Below, piece by piece: positions 48,801 through 61,400 of a stretch of 64,000 bases of DNA (positions within the stretch are counted from its first letter, which is position 1; every line of letters begins with the position of its first letter). The translations under genes and the position numbers were made by a program. The stretch is from Valencia hispanica. Its lineage: Eukaryota; Chordata; Actinopteri; Cyprinodontiformes; Valenciidae. The DNA lies in contig OY747704.1 in assembly GCA_963556495.2 (NCBI GenBank), forward strand, positions 5,616,001 to 5,680,000, read 5' to 3'. The notes under the pieces are model-generated. The model had not been told where the DNA came from. It did no database searches and worked only from the letters and a program-made list of their open reading frames with translations.

Positions 48801-50645
48801 ACAGTTGATCATGATATACTATTGGAACGACTGGAGAGCTGGGTCGGACTCTCTGGTACACTACTTGGCTGGTTCGAGTCTTACCTAAAGAACAGGGACT
48901 TCTATGTTTCAATAGGAAACTTTTCATCAGAACGAACAGAAATCACATGTGGGGTGCCCCAGGGCTCCATCCTGGGGCCCCTCCTATTTAATATCTAAAT
49001 GCTCCCACTAGGCAAGATTATAGCAACCAATAACATTAGCTACCATAACTATGCGGATGACACTCAGCTCTACATTACAATGTCACCAGGTGACTCTGAA
49101 CCCATTCAAACCCTAAATCAATGCATTGACCAAATAAATGGATGGATGTGCCATAACTTTCTCCAGCTAAATAGAAACAAAACTGAAGTGATTATTTTTG
49201 GACCCAAGGAGGAACGATCAAGAGTCAGCACACAGCTTCAGTTAATACAGCTAGAAACTATTGATCAGGCTCGAAACCTAGGTGTAGTAATGGACTCAGA
49301 CCTGAACCTCCAGGGTCACATAAAGGCAATAACAAGGTCAGCCTTCTATCACCTGAAGAACATTTCTAGGATTAAACGGCTGATGTTGCAACAGGACCTA
49401 GAAAAACTCATCCATGCGTTTATCTTTAGTCGGATTGATTACTGCAACAGCATCTTCGCAGGTCTGCCTAAAAAGTCAATCAGACAGCTGCAGCTGATCC
49501 AGAACGCTGCTGCTCGCGTCCTCACTAGAACCAGGAAAGTAGAGAACATCACCCCAGTTCTAAAGTCCTTACACTGGCTCCCTGTAGCTCAGAGAATAGA
49601 CTTCTAAATACTTTTACTAGTTTATAAATCATTACATGGCTTAGCACCAAAATATGTTGAAGAACTGTTGTCACAGTACCAACCACCAAGACCACTCAGG
49701 TCCTCCAACTCTAGCCTAATAAACATCCCTAGACTCAGAACTAAACATGGAGAAGCAGCATTCACTTTTTATGCTCACCTTATCTGGTACAAACTTCCCG
49801 ACGAGTGTAGAGCTGCTGAAACTCTGAACTGCTTTAAATCGAGACTAAAAACCATCTGTTTAGAATTGCCTTTGAGTAAATGCTTGATGTCATATGTATG
49901 AAATGTGTTCATGCTCTCTTGCTTTTTTGATTTGTGTATCATGTGTAATGTGTGTTTCTTTTACTTTTATTTCTTATCAGTTCATTATTTTTTTAATCAC
50001 GGCATAATGTGTTCTTTTAATTTGTTTGATGTTACCAGATAGGGCCTATTTAAGTTCCTTCTTTATCTTACAGGTCACACAGTAATCAGGTCTGTCTGGG
50101 CAGTCAGACTTATCAAATAATGGGTATAACACTGTCAATGTGTGACATTAAACAGTGGGTGGGGGTTGGTTTGCAATGCCTTTTTCTTTAGTAAACAAAG
50201 TTCTTAATTAAAAACTGCATTTTGCATTAACTGCTTTTATCTCTGTTTGATATAAAATTGTGTTTGATTATCTGATTATCTAGCCTACTAAACATCCCTA
50301 GACTCAGAACTAAACATGGAGAAGCAGCTTTCACTTTTTATGCTCCCCTTATCTGGAACAGACTTCCTGACGAGTGTAGAGCTGCTGAAACTCTGAACTG
50401 CTTTAAATCGAGACTAAAAACCATCTGTTTAGAATTGCCTTTGAGTAAATGCTTGATGTCATATGTATGAAATGTGTTCATGCTCTCTTGCTTTTTTTTA
50501 TTTTTCTCTTGCTTTATTGTGTATCATGTGTAATGTGTGTTTCTTTTATGTGTTTCTTTTAAATCACCAAATCATGTAAAGCACCTTGAATTACCCTGCT
50601 GTTGAAAGTGTGCTATACAAATAAAATTGCCTTGCCTTGCCTTGA
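45900..50645 (+). mobile_element. near-full-length but inactivated L2/Maui-type LINE between entpd8 and nelfb
   Basis: The order is as in a complete element. ORF1 at about 45919-47040 has a basic linker and an SGNH-esterase-like part (HAGSADIAMRQSEILKRDF and ISGPVPEGN). ORF2 starts with the APE-like endonuclease at about 47065-47700 (LNIRSLSGKSF, SETWLDE, GDFNIHTD, SDHFCI). The RT follows at 47835-49607, with VPQGSILGPLLFNI and the YADD box at 49050-49061. The C-terminal region ends near 49900. The 3' end has a CCTTG-type tail at 50625-50645. Inactivating changes include the frame shift near 46700, TGA at 47260, a frame change near 47735, TAA at 48996-48998 inside LFNI|MLPLG, and TAA at 49605-49607. 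Confidence 0.88.
49711..50500 (+). repeat. 569-bp tandem partial duplication at the LINE 3' end
   Basis: The block starting CTAGCCTAATAAACATCCCT at 49711 recurs at 50280 with only scattered differences for about 215 bp, through CTGTTTAGAATTGCCTTTGA and the following 3' UTR. The spacing is 569 bp. Confidence 0.9.
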
Positions 50646-51460
50646 AGAAAAATGACTACAGCACTGTTTGTGTCAGATCAGATAAACATATTTAATATTG
50701 TACCTGCACCAAACAGCTCTGAGTCAGGGTCTGTCTTATTGATGGAGATTCAGTGCTCTACTAATTTCCTCACTCTGTTACTTTGCCAGACAAATCTTGC
50801 TTCATTAAGGAAAATGCCTTCACTCAAAGAAAAAACATTTCTCTCTCTCTCTGTTCTTCTGGATTGGTCATAAAAAATAAAATAAAATGACATCCTACAC
50901 TTAACACTGATCCCACCACTGACACCCCATGTTATTCCAGGCTCCATTCAAAGGTTGTTACCTGTCTAAATCAGTGTTTATTTTATTATTATCATTATTA
51001 TAATTTTTTTTTATGATCTCAATCTTTGCTTCACTGATAGGGGAATACCTAGAACATTTTTACAGGAATATAACAATGATTGAAATCATTTTTTATATTT
51101 ATTAAATGTTGCATTTGGTTTGATTTTGGAATAAAAAGTGCATGGAGAGAAAAACACGTTTGACTGTTTTCTGCAATGCTTTCTCAGGAGCCCGAAGGAG
51201 AGAGGTCTGTAGTGCACTAGTGTGCCTCTAGCGCACTATACGGGTACTGCACTAAGAAATAAATAAAAAAAAGTCCCGGAACCTTTGCTTTTCAAGTGTT
51301 TCTGGCGGACAATTTTTGAGTGGCCATAAGGGAAGTTGTGTCTGTTCTGCCAGTGGAAAACATTACTGTTTGGTGCAGTTTATAGAACGTGTTTAGGCTT
51401 TTCTCTCCAGGAGTCCAGCTAGGATAACTCATCTCTGCATCAGCTCCAAGCGGAGCCAGG
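50646..51460 (+). promoter_or_regulatory. nelfb upstream region and 5' UTR
   Basis: The sequence between the LINE tail and the nelfb ATG must contain the promoter. GC content rises from about 51380 (CAGCTCCAAGCGGAGCCAGG directly before the ATG). No TATA box is convincing, as expected for a housekeeping gene. The start site cannot be fixed from sequence alone. Confidence 0.4.
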
Positions 51461-51562
51461 ATGTTCGCGGGGCTGCCTGAGCTCGGGATAGCCAACGGCG
51501 AAGACCTGAAGGAAACTCTCACCAACTGCACAGAGCCACTGAAAGCAATTGATCAGTTCCAG
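51461..51562 (+). CDS. nelfb: nelfb exon 1
   Basis: 34 codons from the ATG, which is preceded by GCCAGG, to the donor GTAACC; phase 0. It encodes MFAGLPELGIANGEDLKETL and on to IDQFQ. Confidence 0.95.
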
Positions 51563-54500
51563 GTAACCAGAACAGCTCAGTGGGTCTTTGCACCGAATCT
51601 GGATCTGCTGCATTTCAGAGAAAATCCTGGAAAGTCATGAATTTCCCAAATCTATTATGATTGTGAGCAGATCCTGCGTTTAGCCGGTGTTTAACTGCCT
51701 GGGATAGATGGGATCCTTTTTGATTGAACTAGAAAAGTATTATTTGCAGTTACACAACAAATATCAATGCGCATTTTATACAAAGCTGTATTTATCCTTG
51801 TGCATACCTGAAATCTAACAGAACAAGTTTTGTTTCCACAAATATTATAAGGCTTGTTTGGAAAATCCTGTATTATTGTGCATTTTTGTAAAATGAAAAT
51901 AATAATCCATCATCTGGACCAGAACATTTGCAGATCAGACATCTGACCAACAACATGTGAGATGATATTTGTAGATTTCCAGTTAATATAGGGTTGGGCG
52001 ATATAATCTAAAGCATGTGCTGTAACAATATCTGTTGCAATGTATACTTTTCTTTATATATGTCAAAATGACAATTTATGAATGTTCTCGCTTTCCAGAT
52101 ACATTGCAGCTTAACAACAACTTAAAAAACAAAATTAGAATGCCATTTAAAGGACTTGTATTGTGCAAAATGCATTGCAAAAAAGTGAAAATCTTTTTTC
52201 CATAAAATGCAACACAAGAATTCTCACAACATAAAGATTAAGATATTTTAAATCAATTAAAAGCTAAATGTTATTTAAAAACAAAGTTTAAAATTGTCTT
52301 CTTTCCTAGTTACTTATTTATCAATTTAATATTGCACAAAAATAAACCTGCACATATTTAATTTCAAAAGCTTCAAGTTGGACTAGTTATTTTCTGTTAA
52401 ATGGATAACACCACATTTGAAACTTTCAATATTTAGTGTAAAAACGAACACTGAACATCATCAGTATGTATCCTTCTTGGTGACAGCTTGATGACATCAT
52501 CAAAATGCACGGTCATGGTAGTCAAAATCTCTACCTTTGGCTAAATGTAATCAGACGGGCCAGTAATGTGTTATGTGCTAATTCTGGTATTTTAAAGACT
52601 TGGATAAAAAATATTCAAATAACATGATTACAACATGAATTCAGGCAGAAGAAACACTTTGAGATCATTTTATTTCATCATAACATATAAAAGTAATATT
52701 TACAGTAGGTAATGTATGTTAGAATAGGGTCTGGTATGTCCAGTGATATCGCCTCACCAGACCTCCTATTGGCACAGCGGGCTCAGCAGATAAAAAACCA
52801 CATTAAGACAACAAAGCTTGTGGACAAACAAGAGGTCTCACTTGTCCCTCCTCTTCCTGTCAGTTATGTAATAACAGCCAGTAATGTAACACCTATCTAT
52901 ATTGTAATATTTAAAAAACATATATTCTGTGGATTGTTGTTTTGGAGGAAAAATAGATTAGGAGAAAATCTGACTTTGCTCAGGAAACTGTTATTGGTTC
53001 AGTACAACAGCAGGCCTCTATTTCAGTTCACCTGAGTTAATTTTTATTCTGGTCCAGATATGGTCACCAGTAATGAGGTGAATGTGTTCAGCTGACTCGT
53101 ACCGTGCAGATTAATCAGACACCTTGAGTTTTTGTTTCCTTTCGTGATCGCAGATGGAAAATGGCATCCTGCTGCCGACGCTGCAGTCTGCTCTGCCCTT
53201 CCTCGACCTCCATGGAACACCTCGGCTGGAATTCCACCAGTCCGTCTTCGACGAGCTTCGAGAAAAGCTGATGGAGCAGGTTGCCGTCATTGCAGAGGGC
53301 AAGGATGAAGAAAGGTGGGTCCGGGCTCATTCTGAGAGCTAATGGGAAGCATGAGTCCAGGATTGTAATGTTTGTCTCATATTTTCCCAGATATGGAAAG
53401 CTTGAAGAGCTGCTAGAGAAGAGCTTCCCCCTGGTGAAAATGCCTTCCATCCAGCCTGTGGTGATGCAGGTGCTGAAGCATCTACCCAAGGTCAGTACTC
53501 TGATGAAACAGTTGTTTACAGGTCGTCAAAGCAAATGTTCATCCACGTATGAACAGTGAAGTAGTTCCAACCTTCTGCTGACTCTGGTGATGAAAAGCCA
53601 ATAGGTCTTTCTGTCCCAGACGTAAAAATATGTACAACCCCAAAGAAGAATGTTCAGATGCTTCCAAAAATCCACTCAAATTTGGCTTCAATTTATAGTG
53701 TATGATATAAGCTGAGAATATTCAGCGTTTGGTTTTCTGCGTTTCATTTTTTTTATTTTTCTTAATTTATAAAACATTTTACCAGATAGCCAACATGCTT
53801 TACAAAGATCATTAAAAAACAAAGATAATAAATAAAAGTAAAAAATATGTAATAAAAGTGCTGGTGAAAATGAAATGTCATCGTGAACAAAAAGGTGCTA
53901 AGCTTTGGCTTTAAAAGGACCCAGTGGGTCAAAAGTAGGGATGGGCATTCGATTAAACTGTCTTCATCGATCATCAGGAGAGTTAACGATCGATTTTCGA
54001 TCAATCATTGATATTTTTATATTAAAATTCTTTGTTCATAGGCTATATTAAAATGCAGTGAGAATAGAAAAATAGCGTGTTTCCTCATTGAGATCTTCAT
54101 TACAAGTGGGACACCTCTTGTGGCAGTTTAACGGAATTAATTCACGGTAGTTGCACAAAGAAAATATGCGCTATAAGCAGCGGAGCCGACAGCTAAAAGA
54201 CGGTACTCATTAACACAACTAATGCTCATATTTTTTTCCTTCTCCAAAAAATAAAAAAGTCATGTTAAACAATAACTTAATAAAAAAATAGATACTTATA
54301 GGTCTGATAGTTTTGTGTTACATTTGGCAAAAAGAGTAAAGAAAGAGGATGAGAGATCAGCGTACCTAACAATGATTTAGGCTCATTAACAGAGTAAAAA
54401 AGACAAAAACAAAAGAAACCGTAACTTATATACAACTTTAGCATCAGTCTACTGATTTTTGTTGAGAAAGATGAGCACGTTAACATGCGCTGGGGTCAGA

Positions 54501-55423
54501 AGCGAAAGCGGCCTGGTGACCAGACTGACGGTCACCAGGCCGCTGTCTGACCTGCAGCGCTGAGATCACCTGCTGTGAGGGGACAGACGTCGCTGTGATA
54601 CACATACCTCCGTGCTAACTTGGCAAACCTCTGGAATCTTGTTTCATTCATTTTCCACCAGTCTGTAGGGGAGCAATCCAGGGGTGGCTGAGCCTCCCTC
54701 AGGAAGTAATCAGTGAGTAAGTTTCTCTGCTCGTTGTGCATCTGGGCTCCTCCATGCTAACACAGACTTGATGCTAGGTTGAGATGCTTCGCTTCTAACC
54801 AGGGTTGGAAGTGCGTTCAAGTAATTATACACAGCTTTGGAGTGTTGGCAGTGAACAGGGCCACCTTAACCAGCTGATAGGCCCCGGAGCAGAGAGGCTC
54901 AGTAGCCCAAACAACCCCCCCCCAAAACCCCCCAACCCCTCCACGGCCCTTGTATATGTGTGTTATATACGGATCCTATATCTGTGTGTATAGATAGATT
55001 CACTATCTATCTATCTATCATAGATAGATATGCTGAAAATTGAAAATATATTATCAAAGCCAACATATCGTTTATTTTTGTATTGAACACCATAAAACAT
55101 ATAACAAAGTAGTGAATACCACCATCACCTCTGCATAAACATCAAATAGTGATGACATCAGCTAACAAGTCAGTGCAAGGACCTTCTCTTTAAAGAAGGC
55201 AAGGCAAGTTTATTTGTATAGCACAATTCATGTTACAGGACAATTCAAAGTGCTTTACATAACACATCAAAAGCATTACAGCAGGGTGCTGAAAAAGCAA
55301 AAGTACAGGAATAAAAAGCATGATTTAAAATGGAAAAAAATCTGTTAAAAGAAGCCGTGCAGATTTATAACTTAGAATAAAAACCTAATCAAAAGCAGCT
55401 GAGAACAGGTTGTTGTGCATCAT

Positions 55424-55473
<50 letters not shown>

Positions 55474-58400
55474 CTTTCAGCACCATGGGCAGCAATATGA
55501 CCAATGTGTCAGCAAGTGCTTATGGATTTACATTTAACCTGTTCCACCCCACAGCCCCGCCGCCGGGTCACTGTGGGGGAAGGGCGGAGAGAATGTCTGA
55601 ATTTAGTTGACCTGTGGTCACTGATTACTAAGCATGTCCAATCATTATAAACCTCAGAATCTCAGCTAAAGACTTAGAAATAGTTTCTGTGACCTCCAAA
55701 CCCAGAAAAAATAACAAACAATTAAAAGAGCAGTTGTGCTATTTTGCGATTTTTACATGAACACATTCAACCGAACCCGTCGGTCACCCTGCCGAACAGA
55801 ACAGAGCAAACTTTGCCTTCAATGAAAGCCAGCATCTCACAGATTCTAAAGCTGCAAGTTTCATCACGCTACGTACAAATTTCAGCAAATGATCAGCAAA
55901 ATAAGCCCAAAAATATGTACAGCATTTGAAAAACAAGAGCATAAATTGTTCCTTACCTTTGTTTTTTCCGTGCTGAAAAGAATAATCCACCGTGAAATGA
56001 CTGTATTTCCAGAATAACTAAAATACCCAGTGTGCATTTAGAAAAGAAAAAGTGAAAAAAACCGAAAACCTGCAGTAAAAATCTCCCATGTCTCCCTCCT
56101 ATCGGCTGCGCCTCCTCACCTGCAGTAGGTTCCCTGCTGCGCGGGCTGCTCCATGCCTACAGGTGCTGCTGCTGCTGCATCCTCCTCTCTGCCCGGTGTG
56201 TCAGAGAGCTAGCTATGTCCTACTTCTTTAGCTGACTTAAAGAATTCTGGCAACTTAGGCATTTACTTTCTTATTTCTTTGTCTCGAGCTCCTTCTCACG
56301 AATCGCTTTTCTTTTCTGAGCACTGCTCTCAAATATCTTCCCCGACTTTTTTCACAGTTTTTTTACATCTAGATGACCACGCCCTGAAATTGTCTAAATT
56401 GTTTGATTGGTGAGATCATGGTGCAATGGGTGCATGAAGGCGGCCTTGGCAGTGAACTGAGACTTTTTTGTTAGTTTGTTTTTTTTAGTCAAAGTGGTCC
56501 CACGCCACACTTTGCTGCGACCTCTTCATGACAATGCTACTTTTGAAATACACAGAAACTCACAAGAAACAGAGTCGGCCTGTGGGTTTTATTTCCAGTC
56601 ATCGCCCTCGTGTGGTAAAGGGTTTAATTACTGCCACATAGGAAAATTAATTGCATTCCTTCAAAACTCACACTACGCAACAGAACATCCATTAATTGAT
56701 CGGTAAAAAAAATGTCGTCGATGAAATTCTTAATGGTCAATTAATCGATGATCGATTAATTATGCCCATCCCTAGTCAAAAGGTGAGTGATTGAGCGTCG
56801 ATCCAGAGGAAGTTGGTTCTGGGTGATGTGACAGGAAAAGCCCGGTCGGTCCAATGACTGCCGCGATGAAATGTGCGGCGGGTCCAGAGTCCGTGGGCTG
56901 GAGATAGCGGTATTAACGGTCAGGTATAGGCAGTATTCACCTGGAACCCTGCACAATGGCTGGTTTGATGATGAAGCAAGGTGCAAGTCTGCAATAAGAG
57001 TCCTGAAGCTGTTATAGCTTTAAAGATCTGCTTTGGGTTTTTTTAAACAGGGATTGGTCAAATTGGTCAATAAACTGTCTTTTCTTGAATAATTTGGATT
57101 TTTACTATGACTGGGTGATATGGCTTAAAAATAAATCTCAACAACACTGTGTCACTCGCAGCTCTCCCGTTTATTTGTTACCCCCAAATAATATTTTGCG
57201 CAAATAATACTTTTTAAATATAGTCATAAAACGCACCTTTTCTGTCAGGCTGTATATACCTATGAGTGCTAAAACATATTATGTTCTGCTGTGATTTAGT
57301 TTTTATTTGTTCCATTTGCTGTTATTCCATTCTTCTTGTTGCTACAAGAAGTAATCATATAATTCAAACTTTATATTTATTGTTTTTATTTGTTTTATCA
57401 CATCTGCTGCTGATTTTATTTTTTATTTGAATATTTTTACTGTTGTTACACATTTTCTTTTCCTTAACTATTTTGTCTTTTATTGTGAAGCACTTTGGTC
57501 GCCTTTTGGCTGAGTAAACCTCTATATAGATAAATGTTGAATGATTAAAATGAAATGGTTTTCCGTGCCTCCACTCCACGTATCAATACACGGATTTCAG
57601 TCTCAGTGGAATTACGCTGAGACGGCCCATATCAGCCGGCTTAAATCTATGCAGAATGTTTATTCGGCACTTTGCATTGACCATTTATGGCAGAAAGTGG
57701 GTGTGTTGGAGGCGGGATATGATCCAAAATCACCTGAGCACATTTCTAGGGAGATTGGGATTTAGAAAGCGGAAATTGTGTACAGCTGTCCGTACTCCAA
57801 GTTTTATAGATCTGAAACTTTCTTTGCGTAAGTAAACATTTTTTGCTGAGCTTAAGTACTGTTTTAATAAGGATTTGAGACCCCAGGACCCTAACTTCCT
57901 ATTTAACCTGGAATAACAGTCTATTGCTGTATAAAAAGACCCTTCGACAAGCTAGAACAGCATATTTTTCATCATTAATAGAGGTGAATAAAAACAATCC
58001 TAGTTTTCTTTTTAGTACAGTTGCCAAACTTACACAGAGTCATAGCTCTGTTGAGCCAACTATTCCCCCAGCTCTTAGCAGTGATGATTTTATGGGATTC
58101 TTCATAAATAAAATTAATTCTATTAAAAATAAAATCATTGGCATCCTCCCAAACATGATTACTTCTTCCTCAGTAAATGAGGCAGTATCGAAAAGAACTG
58201 TAGAACCTCAGTTGTGCTTAGGCTGTTTTGATTCAGTCGAGCTTTCGGAATTATCAAAAATATTAGCCTCATCTAAACCTTCAACTTGTATGTTGGACCC
58301 AATTCCAACCAAATTATTTAAAGAAGTGTTCCATTTAGTTCCTGGCCCCATTTTGGATATGATGAATCTATCCTTAGTAAACGAATACGTACCACAGGAA

Positions 58401-61400
58401 TTTAAAATAGCTGTAATTAAACCTTTACTCAAGAAACCTTCCCTTGATCAAGATGACTTAGTGAATTACAGACCTATATCTAACCTTCCTTTCTTATCCA
58501 AAGTCCTTGAGAAAATTGTTGCTAATCAAGTCTGTGAGCATCTAAACAATAACTAGCTGTTTGAAGAGTTTCAGTCAGGTTTTAGAGCTCATCATAGCAC
58601 TGAAACAGCACTGGTGAAGGTTACTAATGATATTCTCATGGCCTCAGATAATGGACTGGTGTCTGTTCTGGTTTTGTTAGATCTCAGTGCTGCTTTTGAC
58701 ACAGTCGATCATAATATTCTCTTAGAAAGGCTTGAACATGTTGCAGGGATCAAAGGAACAGCACTAGGCTGGTTTAAATCATATTTGTCTGATAGATTCC
58801 AGTTTGTTCATCTAAATGATAAATCATCTTCACTCTCAAGGGTTACTTGTGGAGTTCCACAGGGTTCTGTCCTTGGACCAATTCTTTTCACCATATATAT
58901 GCTCCCAATTGGTAGAATCATTAGACAGCATGGGACACATTTCCACAGCTATGCCGATGATACACAACTATATTTATCCATAAATCCTGATGAACCCAGT
59001 CAGTTAGGTAGATTACAGGCATGTCTGGAAGACATAAAAACATGGATGACCCTAAACTTTTTTCTTTTAAATTCTGACAAGACAGAAGTTGCTGTCTTTG
59101 GACCAGAAGTTCGTAAACAGAAACTGATTAGTCAATCACTTCATCTGGATGGCATTAAATTGGCCCCCAGTAATAACGTAAAGAACCTCGGCGTTATTTT
59201 TGACCGAGACTTGACATTTAAATCCCATATTAAACAGGTTTCTAGGATTTCTTTCTTTCACCTCCGGAATATTACTAAAATTAGAAACATCCTGTCCAGG
59301 AGTGATGCTGAGAAACTAGTCCATGCATTTGTTACCTCAAGGCTGGACTACTGTAATTCTTTACTATCAGGTAGTCCACAAAATCCTATTAAAAGCCTTC
59401 AGTTGATCCAAAATGCGGCAGCAAGAGTTCTGATGAATATTAAAAAGAGAGATCACATTTATCTAATTTTAGCTTCCCTTCATTGGCTCCCTGTTAAATC
59501 CAGAATAGAATTTAAGATCCTTCTTCTTACATACAAAGCCCTTAATAATCAAGCTCCATCATACATCAGAGATCTAATTGTTCCATATGTTCCTAACAGA
59601 GCCCTTTGCTCTCAGACTGCAGGTTTACTTGTAGTTCCTAGGATTTCTAAAAGTAGAATGGGAGGCAGATCTTTTAGTTATCAGGCTCCTCTCCTGTGGA
59701 ACCAGCTCCCAGCTTTAGTCCGTGAGGCAGACACTCTGTTTACTTTTAAGGCCAGGCTTAAAACTTTCCTTTTTGATAAAGCTTATAGTTAGAGTGGCTT
59801 AGGTCATCCTGAGGTAGCTCTGTAGTTATGCTGCTATAGGCTTAGACTGCTGGAGGACAGACTTACCAATTTTCTTCACTCTGCTACTTCCTTTTCTCCT
59901 ACTACTCTCCAGTTGTATTACAGTATATTCTGTTCTTTCGACTGTTAACTTTGTTTTCTCTCAGTGTTTTTCTCTCCATAGAAGCTACACCTGGTCTGGT
60001 ATCCTGCTTGGCTGCAATGCCCTGTTGGACGGGGGGCATCGACTGGGATGATCCTCCCAGTAACTGAACATCCACTGTGTCCTGTTATCAACTTTTTACT
60101 TTCTGTAACATAGAAAGTTCTCTTATATCAGATCTTCTGTTCCTTCTGTGTCTCTGCTCTGTCTTCTCAAACCCCCAGACAGTCGTGGCAGATGGCCGCT
60201 CCTACTGAGCCTGGTTCTGTTGGAGGTTTCTTCCTGTTAAAGGGGAGTTTTTCCTCTCCACCGTCGCTACATGCTTGCTCAGTATGAGGGATTGCTGTGG
60301 TTGGAAAGTCTGCATCAACGGGGCCCAACCTCACGCCAATGACTGACGCAATCTGCTGGGATTCCTTAAATAGGAAACTTTTTAACTGATTGGAATGTTT
60401 GTATAAATGTATTGAAATGACTTCTTGTTAAGTGCCTTGAGATGACATCTGTTGTGAATTGGCGCTATATAAATAAACTGAATAGAATTGAATTGAATTA
60501 ACTTTATCATCGTCCCACTCTCCCTTGTGCAGGTACCAGACAAGAAACTGAAGATGGTCATGGCTGACAAAGAGCTGTACAAGGTGTGTGCTGTGGAGGT
60601 GAAGAGGCAGATCTGGCAGGATAACCAGGCTCTGTTTGGGGACGAGGTGTCCCCCCTGCTCAAGCAGTACATCGTGGAGAAGGAATCAGCCCTTTTCAGC
60701 AGTGACCTCTCCATTCTCCACAACTTCTTCAGTCCAACTCCGAAAACGCGGCGCCAGGGCGAGGTGAGATGGCCAGACTTTTCTTCAGTCTACACTCTGG
60801 CCCTCTTTCATTAAAGGTTACATTTCACCTCTTTGTAAATCCTACACCGAAATTTCTCATTTGCAAAAGAACTTTTCTCGGTAACCTTATAAGGTTTGTA
60901 CATTTCTGTCCTGGCAGTTATCTTATTATTCTGAGCAGATCAAGTTCATGCAGCACCTCTGGAAATAGCCTTTTCTGACCATAATAAGCTGCAAAATGTA
61001 AAATTGATAATTACATAATAAACAGTTGATATCAAGGATCTAACAAAAAGTATTACCAGGAAGAAAAAGACTAAAATACAGTGCTTGTAAATACAAAAAC
61101 TAAATATGGGTTTTCATCCCATATCATGATGCTGCCACCTCAGGACTTTACTGTAACAAACTGCTGCTGTTATTGTCGTTGGGCTGCAGGTGGTGTTAAA
61201 GCTGACCCAGATGATTGGGAAGAACGTGAAGCTGTACGACATGGTGCTGCAGTTCTTACGAACACTCTTCCTACGGACGCGAAACGTCCACTACTGCACA
61301 CTGAGAGCAGAGCTCCTGATGTCGTTACACGACCTGGACATCAGTGAGATTTGCTCCGTGGACCCCTGCCATAAGGTGAGGTCCCACACTCACAAATCAA

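Larger units (their letters stand above)
53936..56774. mobile_element. hAT transposon with 8-bp TSD in nelfb intron 3
   Basis: The termini TAGGGATGGGCAT at 53936 and ATGCCCATCCCTA ending at 56774 are exact complements (13 bp). Exact 8-bp duplications GTCAAAAG lie at 53928-53935 and 56775-56782. Subterminal ATCGAT/GATCGATT motifs are dense on both sides. Inside are a hAT transposase C-terminal fragment (-), a 14-bp hairpin, a LINE tail and a (CA)n tract. The 2839-bp element has lost most of its transposase. Confidence 0.92.
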
